DNA of 64,000 nucleotides, from the NCBI RefSeq assembly GCF_027925305.1, contig NZ_BSDR01000001.1, forward strand, positions 2,941,001-3,005,000, written 5' to 3'. This DNA is from Desulforhabdus amnigena (GTDB taxonomy: Bacteria > Desulfobacterota > Syntrophobacteria > Syntrophobacterales > Syntrophobacteraceae). The notes under the pieces are model-generated. The model ran no database searches. It was not told where the DNA came from and was given only the letters and a program-made list of their open reading frames with translations. Positions 9,015 to 18,371 of the stretch are shown here, in pieces (position 1 is the stretch's first letter; every line of letters starts with the position of its first letter). The translations under genes and the position numbers were made by a program.

Positions 9015-9175
9015 TTTAGTCCAGGCAGGTTTTCTGGCTCACGGATCACCCTACTCGCCATCCCTTCCCAGCCCGTTGTATCCCGGACCAGTGGTCGTCA
9101 TGGTTTTCGTCCCCGTTTACAGCGGCGGGACCGCGACGGATTTTCACCGTCTTCCCTTTTAAACCGTCACTCAAT
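9015..9175 (-). promoter_or_regulatory. Cobalamin riboswitch (AdoCbl aptamer)
   Basis: Read on the minus strand, the aptamer landmarks occur in the right order: GGTGAAAATCC, then GCGGTCCCGCCGCTGTAA, GGGGACGA, CCACTG, GGGAAGG, and finally the B12 box CCGTGAGCCAG with ACCTGCC. The B12 box spans about 9021-9045. The element lies upstream of cbiC and should repress the cbi/ABC operon when cobalamin is plentiful. A repeat element abuts its 5' side (9178-9284). Confidence 0.95.
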
Positions 9176-9177
9176 GC

Positions 9178-9284
9178 AACATTGTCACATTAACCACAAA
9201 GAGCGAGAACACAAAGATTTCATTTGAAAGTCTTTCTCCGTGCTCTCCGTGTCTCCGTGGTTCAGACGAAATCCGACAATGTCA
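9178..9284. repeat. Palindromic dispersed repeat (MITE-like), copy A
   Basis: About 107 bp. The ends are inverted repeats (AACATTGTC at 9178-9186, GACAATGTCA at 9275-9284). The inner arms are also complementary: TAACCACAAAGAG on the left, CTCCGTGTCTCCGTGGTT on the right. TCAA occurs just outside both ends (9171-9174 and 9287-9290). Related copies lie at 53020, 56176 and 59955. This copy separates the riboswitch from anything further upstream. Confidence 0.75.
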
Positions 9285-9732
9285 AGTCAAGTACCTGATA
9301 CCATAACATCTCAAAGAGCAGAACACTCGTCACTGCATCCTAAAGGTCTGCATTGTAGATACATCCCCGGCAGGTCCAGAAGCAGATGCCCTTGGTACCC
9401 CCCCTCAAGGGGAAATTTCAAGACAGCCTCCCAGGAGCCTTTTACATCTCCCCCAAAAGGCCCTTTCCACCCGGAATAACATGACGTTCCATCTCTATCT
9501 TATTTCATCTCCGGCGTCAATGCCGACACAACGATTCTCATTTTTTGAAGACAAAATCTCCGTTTCACCATTTCTTTTTCATTCGATCAGTGACACGACA
9601 CCGGAGCAAACATTAAAATGGAAAATAAAAATCTTTGACCAGTTTGCAGGGGTGTGGTTAGATTTCAAGTGTTTGCTCACATTTTGCATCGAGGTTACAG
9701 CGGGACGCGCTAATTTGAAAAAGGAGAAAAAG
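9285..9732. other. Intergenic region upstream of the UPF0182 gene
   Basis: No convincing gene is seen here. The frame of the downstream gene stays open back to 9481, but the composition and lack of a ribosome binding site argue against coding. A C-rich inverted repeat (CCCCCCTCAAGGGG, near 9398-9411) and a possible promoter (9635-9663) are the only visible features. Confidence 0.5.
9635..9663 (+). promoter_or_regulatory. Possible sigma-70 promoter for the UPF0182 gene
   Basis: TTGACC and TTAGAT are separated by 17 bp, about 70 bp upstream of the proposed ATG at 9733. This is a match to the consensus by eye only. Confidence 0.35.
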
Positions 9733-12381
9733 ATGAACGCATGGAAACGCTGGTTACTGATACTAGGAGCCGGCATCGTTGGTCTCAACATCATCCTGCT
9801 TGCAGCCAGTTTTTTCAGCGTCAACTTACTGGTAGACTTCTGGTGGTTCGATTCACTGGGGTACGGGTTTTATTTTCTTCAGCGGCTATTCTATCGATAT
9901 GTCGTTCTGATTTTAGTAACCCTATTTTTCTTCCTTGTGTTTTTCCTGAACTTCTGGGTCGCTTCGCGCTACCTTGGCACCACCGAGTCTTCCTCCGAGG
10001 ACAACAAGTCCGACAGGGTCAACAAAGATCTCCTTCAGATGTTCCGCACCGGCTCCATGCGGGTTTATTCCCCCCTTTCCGTGCTCCTGGGCATCCTGGT
10101 GGCCTGGCCGCTTTTCGAACAGTGGGAGAAGTTTCTGCTCTACATCTTTGGCCCCAGCATGGGGGTCAAAGATCCTGTCTTCTCTAAAGACATCAGCTAT
10201 TATCTCTTTTCCTACCCCATCTATACACTCATTCAGCGGCGTCTGTTGCTGGCGTTCTTCCTGCTCCTCGCAGCAATGTTGCTCCTCTACTGGCTCGAAA
10301 AACGCCTGCTGTCTCAGCAGGATCAGAACATTCCCGCCGGAGCGAAGCGGCATCTCAGTATTCTCATCCTGATCATTTTTTTTATCGAGATATGGCATTA
10401 CGCCCTGCAGGCTTACGGTCTCCTTTACAGCTCCAATCACCAGACTCTTTTTTTTGGGCCCGGGTTTGTGGAAATGTGGATCACCTTTCCGCTCATTTGC
10501 CAGACCTTCATTTTCCTCATGGGAACAGCTTTTTCTCTCATCTTTTTCATCCACAAACATAAGGGGCTGAAAGTACTTATAGCTTTTGCAGTTCTTTTTC
10601 TCCTTTCATTTGGAGCCCGCTATTCGCCTTTCCTGCCCAACCTGGTGGAAAAGTACATTGTGAAACCCAATGAGATTTCCAGAGAAAAACCCTTCATTAT
10701 CCGCAATATCGAATCCACCCTAGCCGCATACAATCTTACGGATGTAGAAACCAGGGACTTCAGTCCCGAGCGGGTCCCGACCAACCTCCTGGATTCCCCC
10801 ACCATCAAGGCGGAGCTCCGCAATATCCCCGTCTGGGACGGAGAGTTGCTGGAAGATGTCTACAACCAGTTGCAAAAACTGAGAACCTACTATGACTTCG
10901 CTCCGGTCGACGTGGGCCGATATACGGTCAATAACAACTACCAGCAAGTCTTTCTGGCAGCCCGGGAATTGGATCAAAAACAACTCCCCGAAGGGGCCCG
11001 CAACTGGGTTAACCAGCACCTGACCTATACTCATGGATACGGCGCCGTTATGACTCCCGCCAGCCAAGGGGGGGACGAACCCCTGACGTGGTTTCTGCAC
11101 GGAATTCCGCCCATATCGGATTATGGATTCAGCATAGAACAGCCCGGCATCTATCACGGCCTGGGAACTTATAATTATTCCATCGCGCCTAACGATGCCG
11201 GAGAATTCGACTACCCCAAAGGGAACACCAATGCCCTGACAAATTATACCGGGACAGGTGGCGTCCCTCTCGCTTCGATCTTTAAAAAGCTCCTCTTTTC
11301 ATACTATTTCATGGATCGAGATATTTTCTTCACAACAAAGACAAACCGCAACAGCAGAATTCTTTTCCGGCAGAATATCGTAGAACGCATCAAGACACTC
11401 ACCCCCTACTTCCTGCTCGACAAAGATCCCTACCTGGTCGTCACCAAGAAAAACCTCTTCTGGATTCAGGACGCTTACGTCACTTCTTCCATGTATCCTT
11501 ATGCCGCCCCCTATTCCACGATCGATGGCCAGTTCAACTACATTCGAAATTCCGTCAAAATCGTGGTGGATGCCTACAATGGGACCGTCGATTATTATGT
11601 TTTTGATCTGAAAGACCCCATCATCCAGGCCTACAGATACATCTATCCGGGCGTTTTCAAAAGCAAAGAGAGCATGCCTTCCGATCTTCTTCAGCAGACG
11701 CGCTACCCTCGGGATCTTTTTGACATTCAGATGAGCATCTACGCCAAGTATCAGCAGAGAGACCCGGAGGTTTTCTACCAGCAGGAAGACATGTGGGAAC
11801 CCGCAAAGACCTATCAGGGCAAGGAAGTATCGAGCATCAAGCCCTATTACCTGACCCTGGACCTGATCGATCCCAAGCGGTTCGACTTCCTCCTGCTCGC
11901 TCCCATGAGCCCCAAAGGACGCGACAATTTACGGGCTCTCGCCCTGGCGGGATGCGACCCCCCCTACTATGGGAAGATCATCGTTTACAACTTCCCCAAA
12001 GGAGAACTGATTTACGGTCCGCCTCAAATCTCCGCACTCATCAATCAGGACACAACGATCGCTCAACAATTCACCCTATGGGATCAAATCGGATCACGAG
12101 TGGCACTCGGCAAAATGATCATCCTGCCCGTAGGGAAAGTGATCATCTATATACAGCCGGTTTATCTCAAGGCCTCTGCAGAGTTAAAAATTCCTGAACT
12201 GAAACGGCTCATTATGAGCCAGGGACAGATTGTGGTGATGGAACGCTCCCTGGAAGATGCCTATGCAAAGCTGCAGGAGCGCATCAAGGCGGAGATCGAG
12301 CGTGTCGATACCCGGTTCGCCCCTCTGATGCCCGGAGCGCCACCGCCGGAAGAGGGACTCTCCCCTCATGTGGAGCAATAG
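9733..12381 (+). CDS. UPF0182 family large membrane protein
   Basis: This 882-residue protein matches UPF0182 (COG1615) in size and layout; the family's function is unknown. The N-terminal third has about seven hydrophobic segments, starting with WLLILGAGIVGLNIILLAAS and including the family-typical VDFWWFDSLGYG. The rest is a large, mostly hydrophilic domain rich in aromatic residues with motifs such as SPFLPNLVEKYIVKPNEIS and FLLLAPMSPKGRDN. The ATG at 9733 is chosen because AAGGAGAAAAAG precedes it directly and the first membrane segment starts seven codons later. It stands alone between the cobalamin leader and a convergent gene. Confidence 0.88.
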   Translation: MNAWKRWLLILGAGIVGLNIILLAASFFSVNLLVDFWWFDSLGYGFYFLQRLFYRYVVLILVTLFFFLVFFLNFWVASRYLGTTESSSEDNKSDRVNKDLLQMFRTGSMRVYSPLSVLLGILVAWPLFEQWEKFLLYIFGPSMGVKDPVFSKDISYYLFSYPIYTLIQRRLLLAFFLLLAAMLLLYWLEKRLLSQQDQNIPAGAKRHLSILILIIFFIEIWHYALQAYGLLYSSNHQTLFFGPGFVEMWITFPLICQTFIFLMGTAFSLIFFIHKHKGLKVLIAFAVLFLLSFGARYSPFLPNLVEKYIVKPNEISREKPFIIRNIESTLAAYNLTDVETRDFSPERVPTNLLDSPTIKAELRNIPVWDGELLEDVYNQLQKLRTYYDFAPVDVGRYTVNNNYQQVFLAARELDQKQLPEGARNWVNQHLTYTHGYGAVMTPASQGGDEPLTWFLHGIPPISDYGFSIEQPGIYHGLGTYNYSIAPNDAGEFDYPKGNTNALTNYTGTGGVPLASIFKKLLFSYYFMDRDIFFTTKTNRNSRILFRQNIVERIKTLTPYFLLDKDPYLVVTKKNLFWIQDAYVTSSMYPYAAPYSTIDGQFNYIRNSVKIVVDAYNGTVDYYVFDLKDPIIQAYRYIYPGVFKSKESMPSDLLQQTRYPRDLFDIQMSIYAKYQQRDPEVFYQQEDMWEPAKTYQGKEVSSIKPYYLTLDLIDPKRFDFLLLAPMSPKGRDNLRALALAGCDPPYYGKIIVYNFPKGELIYGPPQISALINQDTTIAQQFTLWDQIGSRVALGKMIILPVGKVIIYIQPVYLKASAELKIPELKRLIMSQGQIVVMERSLEDAYAKLQERIKAEIERVDTRFAPLMPGAPPPEEGLSPHVEQ

Positions 12382-12416
12382 AAATCCACAAGGGCAGACA
12401 GAGAAAGGACGAGGTT

Positions 12417-12809
12417 TCAGGGGTTGGGTTTCTTGCCCACTTTTTCCATGACTTTTTCGTAGTAGAGCTGATTTTCTTCCAGAGCCAGAGATGTCTTTCG
12501 GGTTATATTGAGCTTCATGATCAAATAGTTCAGCCGTTGCATCTGCTTGTACTTTTCCCTAGTATTCTGAATGCCGGCCAGCAACTGCTCCATGTTTTTT
12601 ATTTCTTTACGCAATTCCAGCTCAGGAGGCAGGCAGTCGGCATTCTTTAGAATTTTGTACGAAAGCCGGATATCCGGGGGTAAATGGCGATCGTCCTCCA
12701 ACTGCAGGGGTTTACCTTTTCCGGGAAGGTCGTCGAAGTCCCCGCGGTCTGCCGCTTCGCGGATGCGTTCCTCTGCAATTTTTTCAAAAACGGCAAAAAT
12801 ATTGCTCAT
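12417..12809 (-). CDS. DUF1992 (DnaJC28-like) protein
   Basis: Short, charged, helical 130-residue protein that matches the DUF1992 domain seen in bacterial YhdN and the DnaJ-associated DNAJC28 proteins. The signature is near the N-terminus: a phrase starting AEERIREAADRGDFDDLPGK, continuing to GKPLQLEDD. The remainder is a coiled-coil-like helix with many Lys, Glu and Leu. There is no J domain. It is convergent with the UPF0182 gene (35 bp between stops). Function unknown. Confidence 0.85.
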   Translation of the reverse strand: MSNIFAVFEKIAEERIREAADRGDFDDLPGKGKPLQLEDDRHLPPDIRLSYKILKNADCLPPELELRKEIKNMEQLLAGIQNTREKYKQMQRLNYLIMKLNITRKTSLALEENQLYYEKVMEKVGKKPNP

Positions 12810-13018
12810 GATCGGTCCCTTTCACGATTCCAGGAAAAGCTTGTTTGACCTTTTCAGCCCTTCTCGATGCAACGGTCCTTTTTTCTGAAACGGTTCTTCT
12901 TTACTGGAAAAAGTTTGCGCATCCGGCGCGTATCGGATCGCCGCTTTCCCGCTGCGGTTGAGGGAAGAGGTAAGTACTTTAACATATGCTCTCAGAAGGG
13001 CAAACGAAAGGAGTGGAG

Positions 13019-13720
13019 ATGCTTTCTTCGAAATCTTCTTTTCCCGGCCCATTTCCCCCTGAAAAAATCTGGATACTCGGAGCGGGACGCTTCGGATTTA
13101 TCGCCGCACAACGTTTGAGCAGGCGCCTGCCCCAAAGCGATTTTCTCGTTATAGAGCTTAGGGAAGATCGGCTGGCAAAGATTCACCGGGACCTGGGTTT
13201 ACCCATCCACGTGGAGGATTCACTTTCTTTCATCTGCAAAAAACCCGTAGCCGACGATATCTGGATTGTCCCTGCCATTCCCGTCCATGTGGCTTTCCAG
13301 TGGATGCTTCATGAACTGAACAAAATCGGCAAAGCCTCTTCCCTTCCCGTTCCTGAAGCGGTGGATCCCCAAGTCCCCAACCCTTATCGGATGCCCAACG
13401 GAACACTCTACGCCAGTTTTGCCACCTTCATCTGCCCCGATTCCTGCAACGAACCCGATGACATCTGCACATATACCAAACAACCCAGGCCGGGCAATCT
13501 TTTCGAACACCTGGCCCGAATCCGGCTTCCGGACTTCAATGTGGCCGTCATCCGCAGCTGGCAACTCGCACCCGGAGTGGGAGGCTATCCCGCAGGGTAT
13601 CTCCGGGAGATATTCACCCAGCAGGTTGCCCGGCAGCCCGGAAACCATCTCATCGCAACCAGTTGCCGGTGTCACGGAGTGATTGACGCCCTCCATTGGT
13701 CGCTGACCGGTCAAAAGTAA
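13019..13720 (+). CDS. Rossmann-like protein with cysteine cluster, function unknown
   Basis: I do not recognise this 233-residue protein as a named family. The first part has a dinucleotide-binding fingerprint, WILGAGRFGFIAAQRL, followed by a beta strand ending FLVIELRED, as in TrkA-N or lactate-dehydrogenase-like folds. The second half holds a CPDSCNEPDDIC cluster (C-x3-C-x6-C) and a late SCRCHG, which could bind a metal or an Fe-S cluster. The start at 13019 has AAAGGAG five bases upstream; an ATG at 12986 is also in frame. Its stop overlaps the convergent beta-barrel gene by 10 bp. Confidence 0.75.
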   Translation: MLSSKSSFPGPFPPEKIWILGAGRFGFIAAQRLSRRLPQSDFLVIELREDRLAKIHRDLGLPIHVEDSLSFICKKPVADDIWIVPAIPVHVAFQWMLHELNKIGKASSLPVPEAVDPQVPNPYRMPNGTLYASFATFICPDSCNEPDDICTYTKQPRPGNLFEHLARIRLPDFNVAVIRSWQLAPGVGGYPAGYLREIFTQQVARQPGNHLIATSCRCHGVIDALHWSLTGQK

Positions 13721-15024
13721 AACTTCCATTCGAAAAAGATGCTGTTGGGAAATGTCCCGAATTCGCTTTGAATTTTGGGAAAAGACGATTCGGCGTTCCC
13801 AGGTGCTTCCCCGAAGGTCAGAGTGGAGCCGACGAGCAGATCCATTTCGTCGGAAAGGGAAATGAATAGAATGGGTTGCACCTGTGCGGAGCCATCCGAA
13901 AGGGAGTGGATTACGGCGCATTGCCCGGTTACGATGGGTTTGAATTCATAGCGGGCAAGCCACCCCAGAAAGTGGCGGCCCATCTGAAGGCTGGAACCGA
14001 ATTGAGTCCTGACAAGGGCCTCATTCAGATGGTCCGGATCTCCTCCACCATTGAACAGGTACTCGAAATCCAGGCTGAAGCTGTTTTCAAACCGTCGCCC
14101 CGCGCCCAGCACAGCTGTAAACTGATCCTCCATCAGCTTTCCTTCCAGCGGAAACGGCAGGTCTTCACTTTGCACGGCCCAGAACCCGGCCATTTCCCCA
14201 CGCATCTGAACCGGCCCCATGTCTCCGACGGCCCCAGCCCCAACCTGCCATCCCCCAAAAATCTTTCCTCCCTGAAAGGCCACATCCCATTCCTTCACAT
14301 TCGAAAACACGCGTCCCAGAAGAGCCGATCCGTACCAGGACGCATCTTCCGGCGCATTGTCACCGCTTGCCCCCTCCCCAATTCCCAGCCGTGGCCCAGC
14401 AGATCCCACCAGGTTGATTCCGGAAAAAAGGCCGAGCGGAATGTCCACTCGAAGAGCATCCACACCCGGTTTGTATTCCCGGTCGAACTGACCGGCATCG
14501 AATGGGAAAAACACATCCAGCGGATTCCAGAAATAGGCTTTGCCAAAGGTTATGGCCTGCCTCCCAAGAGTGATATCGCCCCACTCCGGGGCCCACTTTA
14601 CATTGAACCGGTCCCAAAAGACCGACGAGAAGGCGTTCTCTTTTTCCAAAACATCCCAGCCGGCATCGAAGACCCTGTAGCGGGGAACGTTCCTCGTAAA
14701 CACACTGAAGTCCTGCCCTCCCGAGATACGTTGAGATCCAGCTGTAACGACCTGCACCCAATGGACCTCGTAGGCAAGAGAATCGGTCGGTCTGCCCAAA
14801 GCAGTCAGACGGAGAATGGTTTGAGAGAGAGCGTCGACTTCGTTTTTTCTCGAAAAAGGATACGTACCATCCTGATCCAAAAGGAAGAAAAGAGTCCGGA
14901 TACTGCCGTCCAACCCCAGGACACCCTCCGTGTCCCCCATGAATGCCTGGGAGGAAACGGCCCCCCATGGATGTGCCGTCGACAGGGTACAGAGGAGCAG
15001 TCCGAACCGGAGCACTCGAAGCAT
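13711..15024 (-). CDS. Predicted outer-membrane beta-barrel protein of the LolA/FtsX cluster
   Basis: A 437-residue exported protein. The signal peptide (MLRVLRFGLLLCTLSTAHPW) is followed by alternating hydrophobic/polar strands with many Gly, Trp, Tyr and Phe, and the sequence ends in NSIFFEWKFYF with a C-terminal aromatic, as in outer-membrane barrels. WGDITLGRQAITFGKAYFWN resembles DUF1302/alginate-export-like porins, but I would not name a family. The frame also allows ATG 15063, but those codons look like a TGAGCC-rich intergenic repeat, so 15024 is preferred. It is the last gene of the ABC operon, 109 bp after the ATPase gene. Confidence 0.8.
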   Translation of the reverse strand: MLRVLRFGLLLCTLSTAHPWGAVSSQAFMGDTEGVLGLDGSIRTLFFLLDQDGTYPFSRKNEVDALSQTILRLTALGRPTDSLAYEVHWVQVVTAGSQRISGGQDFSVFTRNVPRYRVFDAGWDVLEKENAFSSVFWDRFNVKWAPEWGDITLGRQAITFGKAYFWNPLDVFFPFDAGQFDREYKPGVDALRVDIPLGLFSGINLVGSAGPRLGIGEGASGDNAPEDASWYGSALLGRVFSNVKEWDVAFQGGKIFGGWQVGAGAVGDMGPVQMRGEMAGFWAVQSEDLPFPLEGKLMEDQFTAVLGAGRRFENSFSLDFEYLFNGGGDPDHLNEALVRTQFGSSLQMGRHFLGWLARYEFKPIVTGQCAVIHSLSDGSAQVQPILFISLSDEMDLLVGSTLTFGEAPGNAESSFPKIQSEFGTFPNSIFFEWKFYF

Positions 15025-15133
15025 CAACCGGGCTGGCGCTTTGGTTTGCAGCTCAGGGCTCATGGTTTACGGCTCAGGGGGAAGATTGAACGGGTACAAG
15101 AAACAAGCCTCCGGGTCGCGGCTCGGCATTCAT

Positions 15134-15841
15134 TCATGCCTCTGCAGGACAGCATGCGCTGTCCTCGATGATGAGTCCGTCCCTGAGCCGAATAAGTCTT
15201 CGAGCGCGGCGCATAACCGCCCGGTCGTGTGTGGAAAAAAGAAAGGTCGCCCCTTTTTCTTCATTTAGGCGGAGCATGAGGTCGAGGAGTGCGCTTCCCG
15301 TTTCCGAATCCACATTGGCGGTGGGTTCGTCCGCCAGGACCAATGCGGGTTCGGGTACGATGGCCCGGGCGATGGCGACGCGCTGCTGCTGACCTCCGGA
15401 AAGCTCGCGGGGGAAACGGTTTTCCAAGCCATCCAGGCCCACCTCTTTCAAAACATGCATGACCCTCTCCCTCCGCTCCTGTCTGGGAAGGCCCTGAAGC
15501 ATGAGCACATATTCCGCATTTTCATAGGCGGTCAAAATGGGAATGAGATTGTAGGTCTGGAAAATGAAACCGATGCGATCTCTTCGAAGCCGGCTCAACT
15601 CGCTTCCCGACAGGCGGGTGAGGTCGTGACCTTCCACCAAAACACTACCGGATGTGGGTCGATCGAGTCCACCGATGATGTTCAACAGGGTGGTCTTGCC
15701 GGAACCGGAGGGTCCGGCCATGGCGGCAAATTCACCGGATTTCAGGACCATATTCACCCCACGCAGCGCTCGGGTGACGACGCCGCTTTCGCCAAAATCC
15801 CGGGTGACTTGAATGGTCTCAACGATCTTGGAGTTGGACAC
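15134..15841 (-). CDS. ABC transporter ATPase, LolD/MacB type
   Basis: 235-residue ATPase with Walker A GPSGSGKTT (43-51), signature LSGGQ (147-151), Walker B ALVLADEP (166-173) and switch STHD. The phrase GGLDRPTSGSVLVEG, soon after Walker A, is typical of the LolD/MacB/FtsE group, whose members drive extraction of lipoproteins or other envelope substrates instead of import. GTG 15841 has AAGGAAG five bases upstream. It lies 10 bp after the second FtsX permease gene. Confidence 0.9.
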   Translation of the reverse strand: MSNSKIVETIQVTRDFGESGVVTRALRGVNMVLKSGEFAAMAGPSGSGKTTLLNIIGGLDRPTSGSVLVEGHDLTRLSGSELSRLRRDRIGFIFQTYNLIPILTAYENAEYVLMLQGLPRQERRERVMHVLKEVGLDGLENRFPRELSGGQQQRVAIARAIVPEPALVLADEPTANVDSETGSALLDLMLRLNEEKGATFLFSTHDRAVMRRARRLIRLRDGLIIEDSACCPAEA

Positions 15842-15851
15842 GCGTTCTTCC

Positions 15852-17078
15852 TTATCGCAGCATTTCCGCTATGTTCAGACGTCCAACACGCCGCATGGGG
15901 GCAAAACTCAGGAAGAGTGTCGCCCCTAGTACAATTCCGGCCACCCCGAAGAGCATTGCAGTCGTGAGCTGTGCATAAATCCTTGTGGATATGGTAAAAC
16001 CGGAAATGGTCACTCCTTCGGGAAGCAAAAACCCGAAATCCAGCCCCCAACGCTCCATAGCCAACGAAGCGGCACCTCCCAGGAAAGCCCCCAGAGCACA
16101 TCCCATCAACCCGATATATACCGATTCCATGAACATCTGTCTTTTGAGCTGAACAAGAGGCGTCCCCAGGGCAAGGAGCACGGCAAACTCGTGCTCCCTT
16201 TCCACGGCGGACATGAGCAATGTGTTGAAGATGGTAAAGAGAATAATGACGAACAGAAGTCCCTGAAAAACCCAGTTGGATGCCCGGTCTATTCGAATGT
16301 AGGCCGCCAATTCCGGCAAAACGGTCTGCCACGGGAAGACACCGATTTTTCTTGTATTCACCAAAGCCTCGATGGCGCCCAGCACTTCCTGCTGGGCATC
16401 CGCCCGTTTCAAAATCACTCCCAACTGAGTGGCGCTGTCCGGGGGCAATCCGAAAAGCCCGCGAGCTGCCGATAGGGGAATCTGGATCAAGTATCCATCA
16501 ATTTCGTCCGATCCTGTGCTGAAAATGCCTCTGACCCGGTAAAGCTCTTCCACCAATTCCCCGGAAGCATTATTGGTGGTGAGAACCAGTTTACTTCCTT
16601 CTTTCAACTTCAACCTTTTGGCCAGGAGCGCCCCCACAACGACCAGGTGCATATCTCCATCTTTCAGGTATTCCCCCGCCACCATGCGCCGGGCAAGAGG
16701 AGAGGTCTTGAGCTCCATGGACGGTTCCACTCCCATGATGGAAACGCCTACTCCTCCCGCGCCGGACATTGCCACCCCCTGCCCCAGCACAAGCAGCTTG
16801 GTTCGCTCCACGGAGTCCATGGCTTCAATGTTTCGCCTCAAACCTTCCACGCCGGAGATCATAAGATCGACAGCAGGCGCGATCGTGTAATCGGGATGCT
16901 CCAAAGTGATGTGGCCAGCCTGCATTCGCACGGCATCATTGACAATCTGATCGTAAACCCCTTCTCCGAGGGCGATGAAAAAGATGGCTACGCTCAATCC
17001 CAAACCGATAGAGAGGATCGTGATCAATGTTCTGCGCCTGTTACGCCACAAAGATCGCCAGGCCAGTCGACTCGTCAT
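15852..17078 (-). CDS. FtsX/LolCE-type ABC permease (second)
   Basis: 408-residue permease with the LolC/MacB layout: one N-terminal membrane helix after the basic motif WRSLWRNRRRTLITILSIG, a periplasmic domain of about 230 residues, and three C-terminal helices ending in a cytoplasmic RRVGRLNIAEMLR tail. The phrase EREHEFAVLLALGT is the coupling-helix motif for contact with the ATPase. Together with the neighbouring permease it would make a heterodimer like LolCE. Confidence 0.9.
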   Translation of the reverse strand: MTSRLAWRSLWRNRRRTLITILSIGLGLSVAIFFIALGEGVYDQIVNDAVRMQAGHITLEHPDYTIAPAVDLMISGVEGLRRNIEAMDSVERTKLLVLGQGVAMSGAGGVGVSIMGVEPSMELKTSPLARRMVAGEYLKDGDMHLVVVGALLAKRLKLKEGSKLVLTTNNASGELVEELYRVRGIFSTGSDEIDGYLIQIPLSAARGLFGLPPDSATQLGVILKRADAQQEVLGAIEALVNTRKIGVFPWQTVLPELAAYIRIDRASNWVFQGLLFVIILFTIFNTLLMSAVEREHEFAVLLALGTPLVQLKRQMFMESVYIGLMGCALGAFLGGAASLAMERWGLDFGFLLPEGVTISGFTISTRIYAQLTTAMLFGVAGIVLGATLFLSFAPMRRVGRLNIAEMLR

Positions 17079-17145
17079 CGCTTCCCTTCACTCACTGTTT
17101 CCCTGAAAGTCTATCGCCGCGACCATCAGCCCAAACAGCGGACTC

Positions 17146-18363
17146 TCAAACATGGTAAAGACTTTTCACCGGATCCAGTCGCGCGGAGATGGAAGCCGGA
17201 TAGAGGGCCGCCAGAATGCAAACCACCCATATGACGAGGACCGGCTCCAAGACAGCCCGAAAAGTGAGGGAAGCACGCCACACGGGATCAAAAGCGATAC
17301 CCGAAACAGTATATTCCCCCGCAAAGCCGGTAGTGTCCAGTCCGACATCCTGCAGAACCCAGGAAACGGCAACTCCCGCCACGACCCCGACGACAGTGGA
17401 AAGAAACGCCAGCAGCCAGGCCTCCATGGTGACGTCCCGCACAATGCGCCAGGGAGAAGTCCCCAATGCCTTCAGAAGCCCGAACTCGTGAATGCGCTCG
17501 TAGGTCGCCATGAGCATGGTGTTGAGGACTCCCAGACCCGCAGCAAGATAGAAAATGGCTCCAAAGACGGACATGCTCACATCCGAAATCTGAAGCATGT
17601 CGGAGAGCGTCGGAAGGAGCTCTCTCCAGGTTTTTACTTCCGCCCCGGGAACCGCCTGAATCAGGCTCTCTTTCAGAGCTGCCAGAGGGACCCGTCCTCC
17701 TGTATTCACTACAATTTCATGAACACCGCTCCTCATGACAAAAAGATCGCGAAAATCATCGATATGCATGATCGCAGCGCTCCGGTCCACCCCTTCCCCC
17801 GCAGCTTTCAGGATTCCCGAAACCGTGAAGAGATCATTTCCCAGGGAGCCGTCCGCCGCCTGAACCAGCACTACAATTTCCGATCCCACGTGAGCGTTCA
17901 ACGATCGCGCAAGTTTTCTTCCGAGCACCAATCCTCTATGAGCTTTGGAACTGAGATAAACCCCTTCTCCCATGTGCTCCGCCAACCGCAGAACGGCTCT
18001 TTCCTTATCCGGGTCCACTCCCCAGAACATGGCGCCGGCCGACTTGGTTCTGCAACTCACCAAGCCGTATCCGTAAGTTCGCGGAACAGCGCCGAAGGAG
18101 CGATCTTTCAGCTTTTGAAGGATCGCTTCGGGATTTTCCAGTGTTTTGTAAATCGAACGGTCTTCGAGGTATCCGGGAGCGTGAAGCTGGGCTTCACCCG
18201 TACTCAGTTGCGTCGCGTTTTGGACCGCCTGGTCCAAAAGCCCCTGCATCAGGGCGTAAGTGGCGATGAGGATGAAAGTGTTCATAGAAACGGCCGCCAT
18301 AGTGATGGCCGTCCTTCTTCGCTCCCTCCAGATATTTCGCCATGCCCTCTTCAGAACGCTCAC
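17146..18363 (-). CDS. FtsX/LolCE-type ABC permease (first)
   Basis: 405-residue permease, paralogous to its downstream neighbour: N-terminal WRNIWRERRRTAITMAAVSM helix, large periplasmic domain, a YERIHEFGLLKALGTSP coupling motif near residue 290, and three C-terminal helices. The end, LDPVKSLYHV, is typical of the family. GTG 18363 follows AGGGGGG. It starts 8 bp after the LolA-like gene stops, so carrier and permeases are co-transcribed. Confidence 0.9.
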   Translation of the reverse strand: MSVLKRAWRNIWRERRRTAITMAAVSMNTFILIATYALMQGLLDQAVQNATQLSTGEAQLHAPGYLEDRSIYKTLENPEAILQKLKDRSFGAVPRTYGYGLVSCRTKSAGAMFWGVDPDKERAVLRLAEHMGEGVYLSSKAHRGLVLGRKLARSLNAHVGSEIVVLVQAADGSLGNDLFTVSGILKAAGEGVDRSAAIMHIDDFRDLFVMRSGVHEIVVNTGGRVPLAALKESLIQAVPGAEVKTWRELLPTLSDMLQISDVSMSVFGAIFYLAAGLGVLNTMLMATYERIHEFGLLKALGTSPWRIVRDVTMEAWLLAFLSTVVGVVAGVAVSWVLQDVGLDTTGFAGEYTVSGIAFDPVWRASLTFRAVLEPVLVIWVVCILAALYPASISARLDPVKSLYHV

Positions 18364-18371
18364 AGCCCCCC

